From the NCBI GenBank assembly GCA_947499095.1, contig CANMMR010000009.1, positions 1-64,000 on the forward strand: 64,000 nt of DNA, written 5' to 3'. Source of the stretch: an uncultured Erythrobacter sp. (GTDB lineage Bacteria > Pseudomonadota > Alphaproteobacteria > Sphingomonadales > Sphingomonadaceae). Made by a program: the position numbers and the translations under genes. Positions 51,402 to 60,808 of the stretch are shown one piece after another. Numbering within the stretch: position 1 is the stretch's first letter; each line of letters starts with the position of its first letter. Below the pieces are notes generated by a model, which saw nothing but the letters and a program-made list of their open reading frames with translations, had not been told where the DNA came from and ran no database searches.

Positions 51402-53033
51402 ATGAGGACTGATTTCAAGACAATGTTCCTTTCCGAAATGTCTCCACGCGTCGGCTTCGGCGCGAAGGCTGGCCTGTGCTCGATCCTCGCGCTTGCTGTC
51501 GCGGCGTGTGGCGGCGAAGACAAGCCTGCGGCCCCCCAACCGGCCGTCGGCGTTGCCAGCCCGAGCCCGACCCCAACCCCCTCGCCAACGGCGACGCCCA
51601 CCCCCACACCGACGCCCCTTCCGACGCCTACATCTTCGCAATATGATCCTGCGAAATTGCCGGGAGGCCAGCAGCGCGCATTTCCGACGGCCGAAGGTTT
51701 CGGCGCCCGTTCGGTCGGCGGGCGCGGCGGAAAGGTGTTCCACGTCGTCAACCTCAACGATTCGGGTACCGGTTCGCTGCGCGAATGCATGGAGGCGAGC
51801 AGCGCGCGAACCTGCATCTTCCGGGTCGGCGGCACCATCGAGTTGCTGTCGCAGATCAAGGTCACGTCGGGACAATTGACCGTGGCCGGGCAAACCGCGC
51901 CCGGCGACGGGATAGCCCTGCGCAATGCGCCCAATAATCTGACCGGCTCGCCGATCTATCTCAACGCGCCGGATATCATCATCCGGCACATCCGCATCCG
52001 CCCCGGGCCGACGTCTGGCCCAAAGCAGGACACGACCGATGCGTTAACCGTGGACGGAAAGGCCAAACGGACGATCATCGACCACGTGTCGATGTCTTGG
52101 GCGACCGACGAGATCTTCAATTCCACGAAGGCGGCCGAAGACGTAACCCTGCAGTGGTCGCTCGCTTACGAAGGCCTAAGCAAGTCGACGCACAAGCAGG
52201 GCGAGCATTCCAAGGGTGTTTTCGTCGAAGGGAGCCGTATTTCGCTGCACCACGTGCTGATCGCCCACGCCACCGACCGCATGCCCAATGCGGGCACGGG
52301 CGACCGGATCGACATCGTGAACACCGTTTCATACGATATGCGCAGCAAGGCCCATCAGTATTTCTCGAACTACCGGAAGCAGTCCGATCCCAACAGCGGC
52401 CTGACGCGGCTTGCGAATATCGTCGGGAACTGGGTCTCCTTCGGCCCGAGCACCATCAATGGTTCGACGATCTACGGGGGCGACTATGACGAGAAATACT
52501 CGACCAATCCGGGCAATGCGGAGCTCTATCTCTACGCAAATATCGACGGGCGGCGCACCTCGTCGTCGAAAGATCAGCGCGAGTTCCTCGACCCGAACGA
52601 CTGGAAGTACGCTAAATCCAGCGTGATCGGCTCGCTTTCGGTGCAATTGTTTACCGATGCCGCGCAGGCCGTACGCGATATCATGAAATATGCCGGCGCC
52701 TTCCCTCGCGATGCGTCGGACAAGCGCGCTGTCGCCAATTTCGCCGGGTGCAAAGGCTCCATCATCGACAGCCCCTCGCAGGTCGGCGGCTGGCCCAGCC
52801 TCGCCAACGGCACCACCTATGCCGATGCGGACAAGGACGGGATGGACGATGCCTGGGAAGCGACCACCGATCTGACCGACCCGAATGGCGATCACGACAA
52901 GGACGGCTATACCAATCTGGAGGAATTCCTGAACGAGCTTGCCGGCGACCAGGATCGCCAGGGTAATTTCATCAACCGGGTCGGCGCGGCAACCGGGAGC
53001 ATTCCGCAGGTGAATTGCGGCTACAAGGTTTAG
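51402..53033 (+). CDS. pectate-lyase-fold (right-handed beta-helix) lipoprotein
   Basis: About 543 residues. The signal ends in a lipobox (LALAVAAC). A Pro/Thr/Ser linker of about 50 residues (PSPTPTPSPTATPTPTPTP) leads to a polysaccharide-lyase-1-like beta-helix: GFGARSVGGRGGKVFHVVNLNDSGTGSLRECM, RHIRIRPGP, IDHVSMSWATDEIF. A Ca-binding Asp-rich repeat (DADKDGMDDAWE, DHDKDGYTNLEEF) ends it. The start is uncertain: ATGs at 51402, 51423 and 51438 fit. It faces the polysaccharide locus, four bases overlapping tail to tail, and may trim that polymer or use plant pectin. Confidence 0.85.
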   Translation: MRTDFKTMFLSEMSPRVGFGAKAGLCSILALAVAACGGEDKPAAPQPAVGVASPSPTPTPSPTATPTPTPTPLPTPTSSQYDPAKLPGGQQRAFPTAEGFGARSVGGRGGKVFHVVNLNDSGTGSLRECMEASSARTCIFRVGGTIELLSQIKVTSGQLTVAGQTAPGDGIALRNAPNNLTGSPIYLNAPDIIIRHIRIRPGPTSGPKQDTTDALTVDGKAKRTIIDHVSMSWATDEIFNSTKAAEDVTLQWSLAYEGLSKSTHKQGEHSKGVFVEGSRISLHHVLIAHATDRMPNAGTGDRIDIVNTVSYDMRSKAHQYFSNYRKQSDPNSGLTRLANIVGNWVSFGPSTINGSTIYGGDYDEKYSTNPGNAELYLYANIDGRRTSSSKDQREFLDPNDWKYAKSSVIGSLSVQLFTDAAQAVRDIMKYAGAFPRDASDKRAVANFAGCKGSIIDSPSQVGGWPSLANGTTYADADKDGMDDAWEATTDLTDPNGDHDKDGYTNLEEFLNELAGDQDRQGNFINRVGAATGSIPQVNCGYKV

Positions 53034-53632
53034 CCGTCCGGCCGTTCCAGCGATGAAGGCCCGCCTGCGGCCATCACGTCTTTTGTGTGATGCCGCAGGC
53101 GCTCGCCCAGCAGCATGACGCCGATCGTGCGCAGCAATATTTCGAGATCCAGCCAGACCGAGCGGTTCTTCACGTACCACAGATCGAGCGCGACCTTGTC
53201 ATCGAGATCGAGCAGCGTGTTGCCGCTGATCTGCGAATAGCCGGTCAGACCGGGCCGCACGTTCGAGCGCTCGCGCCCCCGCTCGCCAAGGTCGCGGATG
53301 GTTTCGGGCAGAAGCGGGCGGGGGCCGATCCAGGCCATGTCGCCCCGGGCCACGTTCCACAGGCCCGGCAATTCGTCGAGACGGGACCGGCGCAGGAAGG
53401 CCCCAATGGCTGTCGTCCGTTCGGCATCGGGTAAAAGCCGCCCGGCCGCATCGCGCGTATCGCGCATCGATCTGAATTTCACGAGAGTGAACGGCACGCC
53501 ATGGCGCCCCGCCCGCGCTTGCCTGAACAGGATCGGACGGCCTTGCCCGACCAGGATCAGACCAGCTAGCGCGGCCAGCACCGGCGAAACCGCCAGCAGG
53601 GCGACCGCGGCCGTCAGGCGTCCCACCCGCAC
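53030..53632 (-). CDS. polyprenyl-phosphate sugar phosphotransferase (short, initiating)
   Basis: 200 residues with one N-terminal hydrophobic segment and the WbaP/PglC-type catalytic domain: PILFRQARAGRHGVPFTLVKFRSM, LPGLWNVARGDMAWIGPRP and RPGLTGYSQISG. It transfers the first sugar phosphate to undecaprenyl phosphate, starting repeat-unit synthesis. The multi-helix N-terminal part of large WbaP proteins is absent, as in PglC. It is the last gene of the leftward polysaccharide series. Confidence 0.9.
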   Translation of the reverse strand: MRVGRLTAAVALLAVSPVLAALAGLILVGQGRPILFRQARAGRHGVPFTLVKFRSMRDTRDAAGRLLPDAERTTAIGAFLRRSRLDELPGLWNVARGDMAWIGPRPLLPETIRDLGERGRERSNVRPGLTGYSQISGNTLLDLDDKVALDLWYVKNRSVWLDLEILLRTIGVMLLGERLRHHTKDVMAAGGPSSLERPDG

Positions 53633-53634
53633 GG

Positions 53635-54537
53635 TCAGGCCTCGATCGCATGAAAGCGGGGATAGGCTTTGCGAAGGGTGCGCTCGACGATCCGATCGAT
53701 GGCCATCGGTTCATAGCCAAGGGCGGCCAGTTTCGCGCAATCGGCTGCGGCGTAGCCGTCGTCGCCTCCCGGTCCGGGATCGGCGGGGCAGCTGCTCACG
53801 TCGGCCAATAGCTGGCGCCTGATGGTCGCCTCAACCTCGCCCAGCGTAAGGCGGCACCCGGACGACAGGTTGAATATTCCGGTCAGGCGCCTCTCGCATG
53901 CGAGCAGCAAGCCGGAGGCGACATCGTCGAGCGCGACGAAGTCCGCGCCATAAGAGGGGTTCGCAATGCCCGCATCCTCCCCCCGCGCGATTCTACCCAC
54001 GATACGGGCGATGATATCGTCGCCGGTCTGGACGACACTCGAAATGCGCATTGTCGCAAGCCCGATGCCGGCCGCGCGGCAGCATTCGGCCGCATGGAAC
54101 TCCTGTGCCGCTTTCGATCCGAGGTAGAGCGAGCGGCGATCGGCGCGCATCGGGCTCCGCTCGTCCGCCGTGCCAGCGAGCGGGTCGTAGAGGTTGGCAG
54201 TCGATGCCATGACCATATGCGGAACGCCGGCCTCCGCCATAGCCGCCACGAGCGCGCCGGAGCCCAGCACATTGATTTGCCAGAGACGGTCCGCCTCCGC
54301 GCGGTCCAGCGGGTCCATGATGATGGCGGCCGCCAGATGGACGACCGTTCCGACCCCCCGCAGCATATGGGGATCGCAGCACGGCTCTTGCAGCAGGTCG
54401 ATGGGCGCGCAGGCCACCCGGCCCTCGACGGCATCCGGGTCGCGGGCCATCGCGAGCACGTCGTGCCCCCCTGCCATCGCCGCCGCGATAAAGGCACGTC
54501 CGACCGTGCCCGTCGCTCCGGTGACCGCGATGCGCAT
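53635..54537 (-). CDS. NAD-dependent epimerase/dehydratase (SDR)
   Basis: 300 residues. The Rossmann motif RIAVTGATGTVGRAF is at the N-terminus, and YLGSKAAQE gives the Tyr-x-x-x-Lys active pair. It probably makes or modifies a nucleotide sugar for the polysaccharide. Substrate unknown. It shares one base with the ATP-grasp gene upstream and is two bases from the sugar transferase. Confidence 0.86.
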   Translation of the reverse strand: MRIAVTGATGTVGRAFIAAAMAGGHDVLAMARDPDAVEGRVACAPIDLLQEPCCDPHMLRGVGTVVHLAAAIIMDPLDRAEADRLWQINVLGSGALVAAMAEAGVPHMVMASTANLYDPLAGTADERSPMRADRRSLYLGSKAAQEFHAAECCRAAGIGLATMRISSVVQTGDDIIARIVGRIARGEDAGIANPSYGADFVALDDVASGLLLACERRLTGIFNLSSGCRLTLGEVEATIRRQLLADVSSCPADPGPGGDDGYAAADCAKLAALGYEPMAIDRIVERTLRKAYPRFHAIEA

Positions 54538-55532
54538 CAGCCGGTCGCCCGCAGCCGCTCGACAGCGTCGTTCGTCACCAATTGCTCTTCGAGATAGCGC
54601 AGGACGATGCCATCGGTGACCTCGGGCTGTTCGACCGGTTGTCCATCGAGTAAGTGGCGCAGCGCCATGTCGACCTCGTTGAAGCCGAGCAGGGCACGCA
54701 TCGGCGTGGTGCCCGAAAAGCGCGCATTGATCTCGAACAGCTTGAATTCGCCGCTCGCATGGCGGCGAAACTGGAAATTAGCGGGGCCATAGGGTTTCAG
54801 GGCCTCGCCCACCCGGCGCACGTAGTCTTCGCAATCCGGGAAGTCGCCAGAATAGGCACGATAGGTGTTGCCGTCGCGCAGATCGCGTCGCAGCACGATC
54901 TGCGCTTTCACGGCGCCGTCGAAATACAGCACGCCAGCGGTGTATTCCTCTTCTTCCGGCCCGGCATATTGCTGGACGATCTGGCCGGTTCCGGGCGCGA
55001 TTGCCGCTTCGAGGCCCGCGCGGTCGTGCACAAGATGGACACCCACGGAACGGGCGCCGCGGCGCGGTTTCACGATCAAGGGAAAGCCGCAGCTTTCGAC
55101 CAGCCTTTCCACCCCATCGCGATCGTCAGCCAGCGCGGTCACGGGATAGGGCAACCCTTCGTCGCGCAGCCATTCGGCGGTCCGGAACTTGTCATCGGCG
55201 ATCTCGATGATGTCGGCGGAACTGACGAGAATATGGGTATCGTAACGCGCCTCCCACTCGTCCCGGCGTTCGGCGAATATGCCGAGTTCGACGTCGGTTC
55301 CCACCAGGACCGCGGCCGGTCTGACGTGGTCGAGCGCCTTTTCGACGCATGCGGCATAGCTTTCGTCATTCGCCATCGGCAGCAGTCCGGCATAGCTCGT
55401 CCAGTGCAGGCCGACCGACAGCGGATTGGGATCGAAGGAATGCACGCTGTAGCGTTCGCCCACCTGGGCGAGCGATTTCAGGATGCCCTGACCGAGGACG
55501 GCCCCGGCGCCGGTCACGAGGATTTTGGTCAT
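54537..55532 (-). CDS. ATP-grasp enzyme, carbamoyl-phosphate-synthase-like fold
   Basis: 331 residues. A Rossmann-like N-terminus (KILVTGAGAVLGQGILKSLAQ) precedes the ATP-grasp domain with GFPLIVKPRRGARSVGVHLV and the metal-binding KLFEINARFSGTTPMRA. Enzymes of this type join carboxylates to amines or thiols, and several decorate polysaccharides with amino acids. Placement in the locus suggests such a modification. It overlaps the phosphoesterase by four bases. Confidence 0.85.
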   Translation of the reverse strand: MTKILVTGAGAVLGQGILKSLAQVGERYSVHSFDPNPLSVGLHWTSYAGLLPMANDESYAACVEKALDHVRPAAVLVGTDVELGIFAERRDEWEARYDTHILVSSADIIEIADDKFRTAEWLRDEGLPYPVTALADDRDGVERLVESCGFPLIVKPRRGARSVGVHLVHDRAGLEAAIAPGTGQIVQQYAGPEEEEYTAGVLYFDGAVKAQIVLRRDLRDGNTYRAYSGDFPDCEDYVRRVGEALKPYGPANFQFRRHASGEFKLFEINARFSGTTPMRALLGFNEVDMALRHLLDGQPVEQPEVTDGIVLRYLEEQLVTNDAVERLRATG

Positions 55533-56254
55533 TGATAAAAGCCGCAGAGCTTGGTTTTCGTCTCGTGCGAGAGGTTCGGCACCATCTGGATCTGTTCACG
55601 CAAGCGTTCGCGATCGAACGGAATGGAGCGGGTTTCGATGTCGATCTGCGCCTCGCTCACCTCGACCAGGGTCCACGAGGTGCGCTGGAACCCTTTGCGG
55701 CGCGGCTGGCCGGTGGAATCGACGATATGCACCAGCGTGCCGAGGTCGTCGCGATAGGTCGCCTCGCGATGGAGATGTCCAAAAATCCCAGCGCGAAAGC
55801 CGCGTTCACGCAGCACCCGCGCCGCCTCGGCCAGCAACTCGGGGGACGAAAGATACGTCCAGTTGCCGAAACCGAAGGGATTGGCATGGGCCAGCAGCAG
55901 CCCGTCCCACGCCCACTCCTGGATAGTCTCCAGCCGCCGCGGCCATTTCTCGCCAAGCTGCGACCACGTCCACTGCGCGGACTCCATGATCCATTCGGGC
56001 AGGCGATCGTAATAGGCCGAACAGCTGCTTTCGAGGTCGAGATAGAGCTTGTCGTGATTGCCCGCAATCAGCAGCGCATCGTCGCGCTCCACTGCCTCGA
56101 TGGCGAGATCGGCACATTCGACGGGATCGACGCCGTAGGTAAACAGATCGCCCAGAATGACCATCTGGTCGAAGCCGGTTCGGCGGGCATCTTCCAGCGC
56201 CCTGCGGAATGTGTCTGCGACAGAATGGACATCGCTGATGACGGCTATGCGCAT
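55529..56254 (-). CDS. calcineurin-like metallophosphoesterase
   Basis: 241 residues. All family motifs are present: ISDVHS (D-x-H), ILGDLFTYG (GD), IAGNHDKLY (GNHD) and FGHLHREA (GHxH). It is a YfcE/MJ0936-like phosphodiesterase with two metals. The ATG at 56254 has a GGGGGG stretch upstream; the frame opens five codons earlier at a TTG. The target in the polysaccharide pathway is unknown. Confidence 0.88.
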   Translation of the reverse strand: MRIAVISDVHSVADTFRRALEDARRTGFDQMVILGDLFTYGVDPVECADLAIEAVERDDALLIAGNHDKLYLDLESSCSAYYDRLPEWIMESAQWTWSQLGEKWPRRLETIQEWAWDGLLLAHANPFGFGNWTYLSSPELLAEAARVLRERGFRAGIFGHLHREATYRDDLGTLVHIVDSTGQPRRKGFQRTSWTLVEVSEAQIDIETRSIPFDRERLREQIQMVPNLSHETKTKLCGFYQ

Positions 56255-56272
56255 GGTCGTGCCCCCCAAACC

Positions 56273-58654
56273 CTAGGTTGCATACCGGCCGTAGCCACGC
56301 TGCATGCCGAAGGCGCGGGCCAGACGCGTCTTCCAACTCGGGCGCAGAGGATGCTCGCCGCTGAAGTAGGGTGCGGATTCCTGGTAGAACTGGACCGAAT
56401 CTCCGTAGCGACGGCGGGCGTGTTCGGCATAATCCACCTGGTCGAAGACACAGCCGGCAACCCGTCCCGAGCCGAGCAGTTCGAGCGTGGCCCGCATTTG
56501 GTCGATGGTCGTGTGCCCCCAGCGCGCGACCACCAACGCATCGTCGGTATAATCGCACATCGAACGCGCATCGCGTACGGCCAGCGTTGCCGGAGCGTTT
56601 ACGACGACCAGATCGTAGCGATCCTTAAGCTCGTCGATCAGTCTCTGGAAGCGCGAGGAACCGAGCACGGCCGACGGTTCCTCGACCGGCTGAGAGGCAC
56701 TGATCAGGGCGAAGCGATTGAGCCGCTCGTCTGCTTCCGTCTGATCGACAAGCTCGCGGCTCCCGCTTTCGCCGAACTGGCCGACATCGCTTTCATCGTC
56801 GAACTCGCGGGTCGCAGGGGTCGGTCCGGAGATCGACTTCACATCGACATTGCCATGTACGAGGTCCATCAGCTCGGGGGCGTTGATATCCTGCTGGATC
56901 CGCTGGAGAATGCCAGAACGCCGCAGGTCGAGGTCGAGCACGACGGCCCGCTTGCCCATCGCCACCGCCGCCGCGGCGAGCGTCAGGGCGACCACCGACT
57001 TGCCGTCGCCCGGCAGGGGCGAGGTGATGAGGATGCTCTGCGACGCAGAACCCGGACGCAGCGCACGGGTTTCGGAATAGATCGACCGCGCGACTTCGGC
57101 GAAGAGCGACTGCGGTTCGGCGAAGACCGGACTTTCGCGAAGCTTGTCGCTGATCCCGTTTTCCAGCATCGGCAGCATGCCGAGCGTCGGCAGGCCGAAA
57201 TACTTGCTGATCTGGCGCACGGTCCGCAATCGATCGTCCAGCATTTCGATCGTAAAGGCGAGGAAAACACCGAGAATACCAGAGCCGATGAGCGCTATCA
57301 GAGTGAACTTTAGCGGCGACGGGGAAACCGGTTCGCGGTTCTCGACGGCGGGCGAGATGATGCTGGAGCTGACGCCCTGGACCATCTTTTCCGAGCGCAC
57401 GCGGGTGATCCGCTCGCTGATTTCCGCCACGGCGGCTGCCGCAGCCACCGCTTCGTTTTCGAGCTGGCTGAGCAGGGGTGAGTTCTGCACGTTGCGATAG
57501 GCGTCTGAGCTCAGGCGCGAAACTACCGCCTGCAGCTGTGCCGCGCGGGCCGCATCGCCCGATGCCTGTGCGCGCGCGGTCTCGCGCACGCGCGCGCTTT
57601 CCGCGGCCGCGACCTGCTGCGCCGCGGCGCGGACCTGGCGCTGTTCGCGCGCCAGAGCGGACTGCACGCTCGACAATTCGCTCTGCACCCTTGCCAGTTC
57701 GGGATAGCCGGGGCCGTAGGTTTGGCTGAGCCGCGCGACATTGGCGGACAGCTCGGCTTCCTGCCGCTGCAGGTTCTGGACCGCGGCACTGGTGGCATCG
57801 GCAGTCGAGCGCATGGAAGCGGCGCGGGCCATGCCGGCACTTTGCGCGGCCGATCCGGCGCCCAGTGCGCTGGCAGAAGCGGCTTCGGTGAAGATGCGGT
57901 TGAGCTGCGCCAGATCCTCCGCCCCGCCGGAACCCACCAGCATGCGGTTGTTCACCCGGAATTCGGCGAGATCTTCCGCGCTTTGGCGGGCCACGTCAAT
58001 CCGGTCGGACCGTTCGGCCTCCAGCTCGTCGATCAGCGCTTCGCGGCGGCGTTCGTTCTTGCGCGTCTTCATCTGGCTGACCGCCTCGGGAAACGCATTG
58101 GCGATTTCCGCCGAAAGCCGGGACGAACGAGAGGTGACAGTGAGATTGATAAGGTCCGACCCGTCCTCCGCCTGGACGCGGGTCATTTCCAGCAGTTGCG
58201 AGGTAGCCGCGTTGATTCGCGTGCGATCATCGGCCGGGACTTCACCGCCCATTTCGCGGATGAAAGCCGGGTCGCTGGTGAGGTCGAGATCGTTCACCAC
58301 CCGCTCTGCCGAACTACGCGAGCGATACAGCTTCACCTCGTTGGCGATGCGCTGCACGTTGCGCGCCAGGACATCGGCCTGATTCGTGCCGAGGTCGTCG
58401 ATCAATTCGACCTGTACGTTCACGCTCGAGCGATAGAGATTGGGCGATGTCAGCTGCCAGACAAGCGTACCCAGCGTCACCGCCGCAATCAGCGACAGGA
58501 TGATGAACTTGTAGCGCAAGATGACCCTGACCAGATCGCGCAGACCCACCTGCTCGCTGCCGTCGGCACCGGCCGGTGCGTAAATTGCACCAGGATAGTC
58601 TTCGTAGCTTGCAGGGACTGCACCATGCGGACTGGGTACGGCGAGATTGTTCAC
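56273..58654 (-). CDS. Wzc-like chain-length / BY-kinase-type protein
   Basis: 793 residues from a GTG with GGAGA seven bases upstream. Layout: a Wzz domain with two membrane helices (FIILSLIAAVTLGTLVWQL at about 50 and FTLIALIGSGILGVFLAFTIEML at about 460), a long coiled coil (about 200-430), then the ATPase with Walker A SPLPGDGKSVV and Walker A' VVLDLDLRR. The Walker B strand reads LVVVNAPAT, with Asn where kinases have Asp. Five Tyr cluster at the C-terminus (YGD, FYQ, PYF, GYGRY). It controls polymer length and export. Confidence 0.9.
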   Translation of the reverse strand: MNNLAVPSPHGAVPASYEDYPGAIYAPAGADGSEQVGLRDLVRVILRYKFIILSLIAAVTLGTLVWQLTSPNLYRSSVNVQVELIDDLGTNQADVLARNVQRIANEVKLYRSRSSAERVVNDLDLTSDPAFIREMGGEVPADDRTRINAATSQLLEMTRVQAEDGSDLINLTVTSRSSRLSAEIANAFPEAVSQMKTRKNERRREALIDELEAERSDRIDVARQSAEDLAEFRVNNRMLVGSGGAEDLAQLNRIFTEAASASALGAGSAAQSAGMARAASMRSTADATSAAVQNLQRQEAELSANVARLSQTYGPGYPELARVQSELSSVQSALAREQRQVRAAAQQVAAAESARVRETARAQASGDAARAAQLQAVVSRLSSDAYRNVQNSPLLSQLENEAVAAAAAVAEISERITRVRSEKMVQGVSSSIISPAVENREPVSPSPLKFTLIALIGSGILGVFLAFTIEMLDDRLRTVRQISKYFGLPTLGMLPMLENGISDKLRESPVFAEPQSLFAEVARSIYSETRALRPGSASQSILITSPLPGDGKSVVALTLAAAAVAMGKRAVVLDLDLRRSGILQRIQQDINAPELMDLVHGNVDVKSISGPTPATREFDDESDVGQFGESGSRELVDQTEADERLNRFALISASQPVEEPSAVLGSSRFQRLIDELKDRYDLVVVNAPATLAVRDARSMCDYTDDALVVARWGHTTIDQMRATLELLGSGRVAGCVFDQVDYAEHARRRYGDSVQFYQESAPYFSGEHPLRPSWKTRLARAFGMQRGYGRYAT

Positions 58655-58841
58655 GTCTGCTCTCCACACTTGCAACCGCCGGGACTACCGGATCCGGGAG
58701 GAACGCGGGCAGCAAACCCGGTTCGGGATGCCTCCACGCTGGTCACGGTGGTGAAGCTAACAAAAACGCCCGCATCCATGGCCGACTATTGCGGAGCGCG
58801 CGCTCACCTATTCTGGCTAATCCTTTTGGCGCATCGCGCGG

Positions 58842-59942
58842 TCAGGCGGCCTGTCCGGTGATTTCGCGGTACAGCTGGAGGTGCTTTTGAGCGCTGGCTT
58901 CGACCGAATATTCGCCGCTCCGCGCCAAGGCATTGCCCGACATGGCGCGGTAGGCCGCAGGGTCCGACAGCATTCGCTCGATCAGCAGCGCGAAATCCTT
59001 CGGATCGTCGCGCGCGGCGCGAAAGCCGTTGTACCCCTCGTCGACCAGTTCGCGATTGCCAGACGCGTCGCTGGCGAGGATCGGCAGCCCCGAAGCCATC
59101 GCCTCCAGCAAGGTAAGCGGCATGCCCTCGTAGAGCGAGGTGTTGAGATAGAGGTCCGCATCGCGCATGCGGGCAGGGACGTCCGACCGCTCGCCGAGGA
59201 AAAGGACCGTGTCCGTCAGCCCCGCCTGCGCAACCAGTTCGCGCATGGCAAACAGCTCCTCGCCGCCCCCGACCACGTGAAACACCGGCATTGCCTCTTC
59301 GCGGAAGATCGTGCGGCAGTGCTTTGCGATCTCGAGTACCAAGCCGTAATTCTTCTGGCCCGAAATCGCGCCCACCGAAAGCACGACAGGCTGGCGGCTT
59401 CGCGGTTCGTTACGCAGCTGCCCGCCCGCGAAATTCCGGCCGGCGCAGTTCGCAATCGGGACGATAGGCTTGCCGACATGGCGCATCAGGACGCCTTCGA
59501 CATCGCGCCCGATAGCGACATAGGCGTCGGTCATGCGGTCGAATGCGCGGAACAGGAAGGTCGGGAAACCGATGCGCGTGTTATGATGCGTGAACGCGAC
59601 TCGCGCCGTGTTGCCGGCCAATGCCAGCAAGGGCAGGGCGCGGGCGGTGTGGGCATGCACGATATCGGGCTCGAACTCGCGCAAGAGTGCGCGCATGCGC
59701 CCACGCCCGTCGAAGGGGTTGCGTGCTGCCGACTGGCCGAGCGAAGCGAAGCGAATCCCCGACTCGCCCAACTCTTTCCGCATGCGCGCCTCGGTTTCGG
59801 CCGAATTCCCAACGATAGCAGCATCCGTCAGAGCGACGACGAGCACCTCGTGCCCTTGTGCGGTAAACTCCTCCGACAGCGCCTTGACGAGGATTTCCGC
59901 GCCTCCGGTCGTCAGGCTGGTAATGACGGCAGCAATTTTCAT
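58842..59942 (-). CDS. family 4 glycosyltransferase (GT-B)
   Basis: 366 residues. N-terminal AAVITSLTTGGAEILVKALSEEF is the GT4-type glycine motif, and the C-terminal domain has LSVGAISGQKNYGLVLE and the EGMPLTLLEAMASGLPILASDASGNRELV nucleotide-sugar motif. It transfers one sugar to the growing repeat unit on the cytoplasmic face. A 187-bp gap separates it from the Wzc-like gene. It overlaps the sulfotransferase by four bases. Confidence 0.92.
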   Translation of the reverse strand: MKIAAVITSLTTGGAEILVKALSEEFTAQGHEVLVVALTDAAIVGNSAETEARMRKELGESGIRFASLGQSAARNPFDGRGRMRALLREFEPDIVHAHTARALPLLALAGNTARVAFTHHNTRIGFPTFLFRAFDRMTDAYVAIGRDVEGVLMRHVGKPIVPIANCAGRNFAGGQLRNEPRSRQPVVLSVGAISGQKNYGLVLEIAKHCRTIFREEAMPVFHVVGGGEELFAMRELVAQAGLTDTVLFLGERSDVPARMRDADLYLNTSLYEGMPLTLLEAMASGLPILASDASGNRELVDEGYNGFRAARDDPKDFALLIERMLSDPAAYRAMSGNALARSGEYSVEASAQKHLQLYREITGQAA

Positions 59943-60808
59943 GCCGCGGCACTATTGCTCACGATGCGATATCCTGAGGCTGCATAGGCGCGGCGTGCCG
60001 GGTCGTTAAGCACACGGTCGAGATTGGCATCGATCCGCTGGAGCTCGTGCGGGCCGAGATAGTCGAGATAGCCCGCGACCTTGCCCCGCCGCACGCGCGA
60101 GGCATCGGCGTCGCTGCGATCGTAGGAATGGCCCGGAATGCCTTCGCGCTGCTCCTTCTTACGCATTCTGTCGAACTGTGCCTGGCGGATCGCATGGTCG
60201 AGGGCGGCCTCGTCGACCGGGAGACCGAGGAAACCGAGCACCCGGCGTACGGTTGCGTGGGTATCATCGCTCAGCTGCTCGTAGCTGATGACGATGTGAC
60301 GCTGTCCGTTAAGCCCGTCGAGCCAGCGGTTGTGGAACGCGCCGATCGCACCGACGCCATAGTCGGCATCATCGATGAAGTCCGACAGATCGCCGTCGAA
60401 GCGATGTTTGTGGCGGGTCTGGTGGAAATAGGACGATACCAGCACGTCACGCGGATCGCGCACCAGCAATACGGTGGGCGTTCCGGCGAAGAGTTCGGGG
60501 ACCCAGTCGCGGTGGCTGGCAGCGACCAACGGGCTGTGGCCTCCGACCATCATGTCGGCCGCCGGCAGACCGCGCTCCGCATCGAGATCGTAATTCGGCA
60601 GGACCTGGAACGTCGTGCGCAAATCGATATCGAGGTCGAGCTCGAAACTTTGCGAAAAATATATCGACAGGAGATATCGCAGCCAGGTCCGGCCGCTTTT
60701 CGGATAGGATACGAGAAAAGCGTCCACCGCACCGCGCGACTGCTTCAGCTGCCGGTCGTGTTGCGCCCGCCTGACGCTCGCCAATCCTGCTTTCAGTCCG
60801 GCAAACAT
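59939..60808 (-). CDS. PAPS-dependent sulfotransferase
   Basis: 289 residues. The PAPS 5'-phosphosulfate loop SYPKSGRTWLRYLL, the 3'-phosphate motif LLVRDPRDVLVSSYFHQ and the late RRGKVAGY (R-x-G-x-x-G) are all clear, and a His in GGHSPL suits catalysis. It likely adds sulfate to a sugar of the polysaccharide, since it lies between two glycosyltransferases with overlapping ends (four and 16 bases). The family also includes enzymes for lipids and small molecules. Confidence 0.9.
   Translation of the reverse strand: MFAGLKAGLASVRRAQHDRQLKQSRGAVDAFLVSYPKSGRTWLRYLLSIYFSQSFELDLDIDLRTTFQVLPNYDLDAERGLPAADMMVGGHSPLVAASHRDWVPELFAGTPTVLLVRDPRDVLVSSYFHQTRHKHRFDGDLSDFIDDADYGVGAIGAFHNRWLDGLNGQRHIVISYEQLSDDTHATVRRVLGFLGLPVDEAALDHAIRQAQFDRMRKKEQREGIPGHSYDRSDADASRVRRGKVAGYLDYLGPHELQRIDANLDRVLNDPARRAYAASGYRIVSNSAAA

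Noticed and set aside
55349-57313. 654-codon open frame on the + strand across three polysaccharide genes
   Set aside because: It is antisense to the ATP-grasp, phosphoesterase and Wzc-like genes, each supported by motifs. There is no ribosome site.
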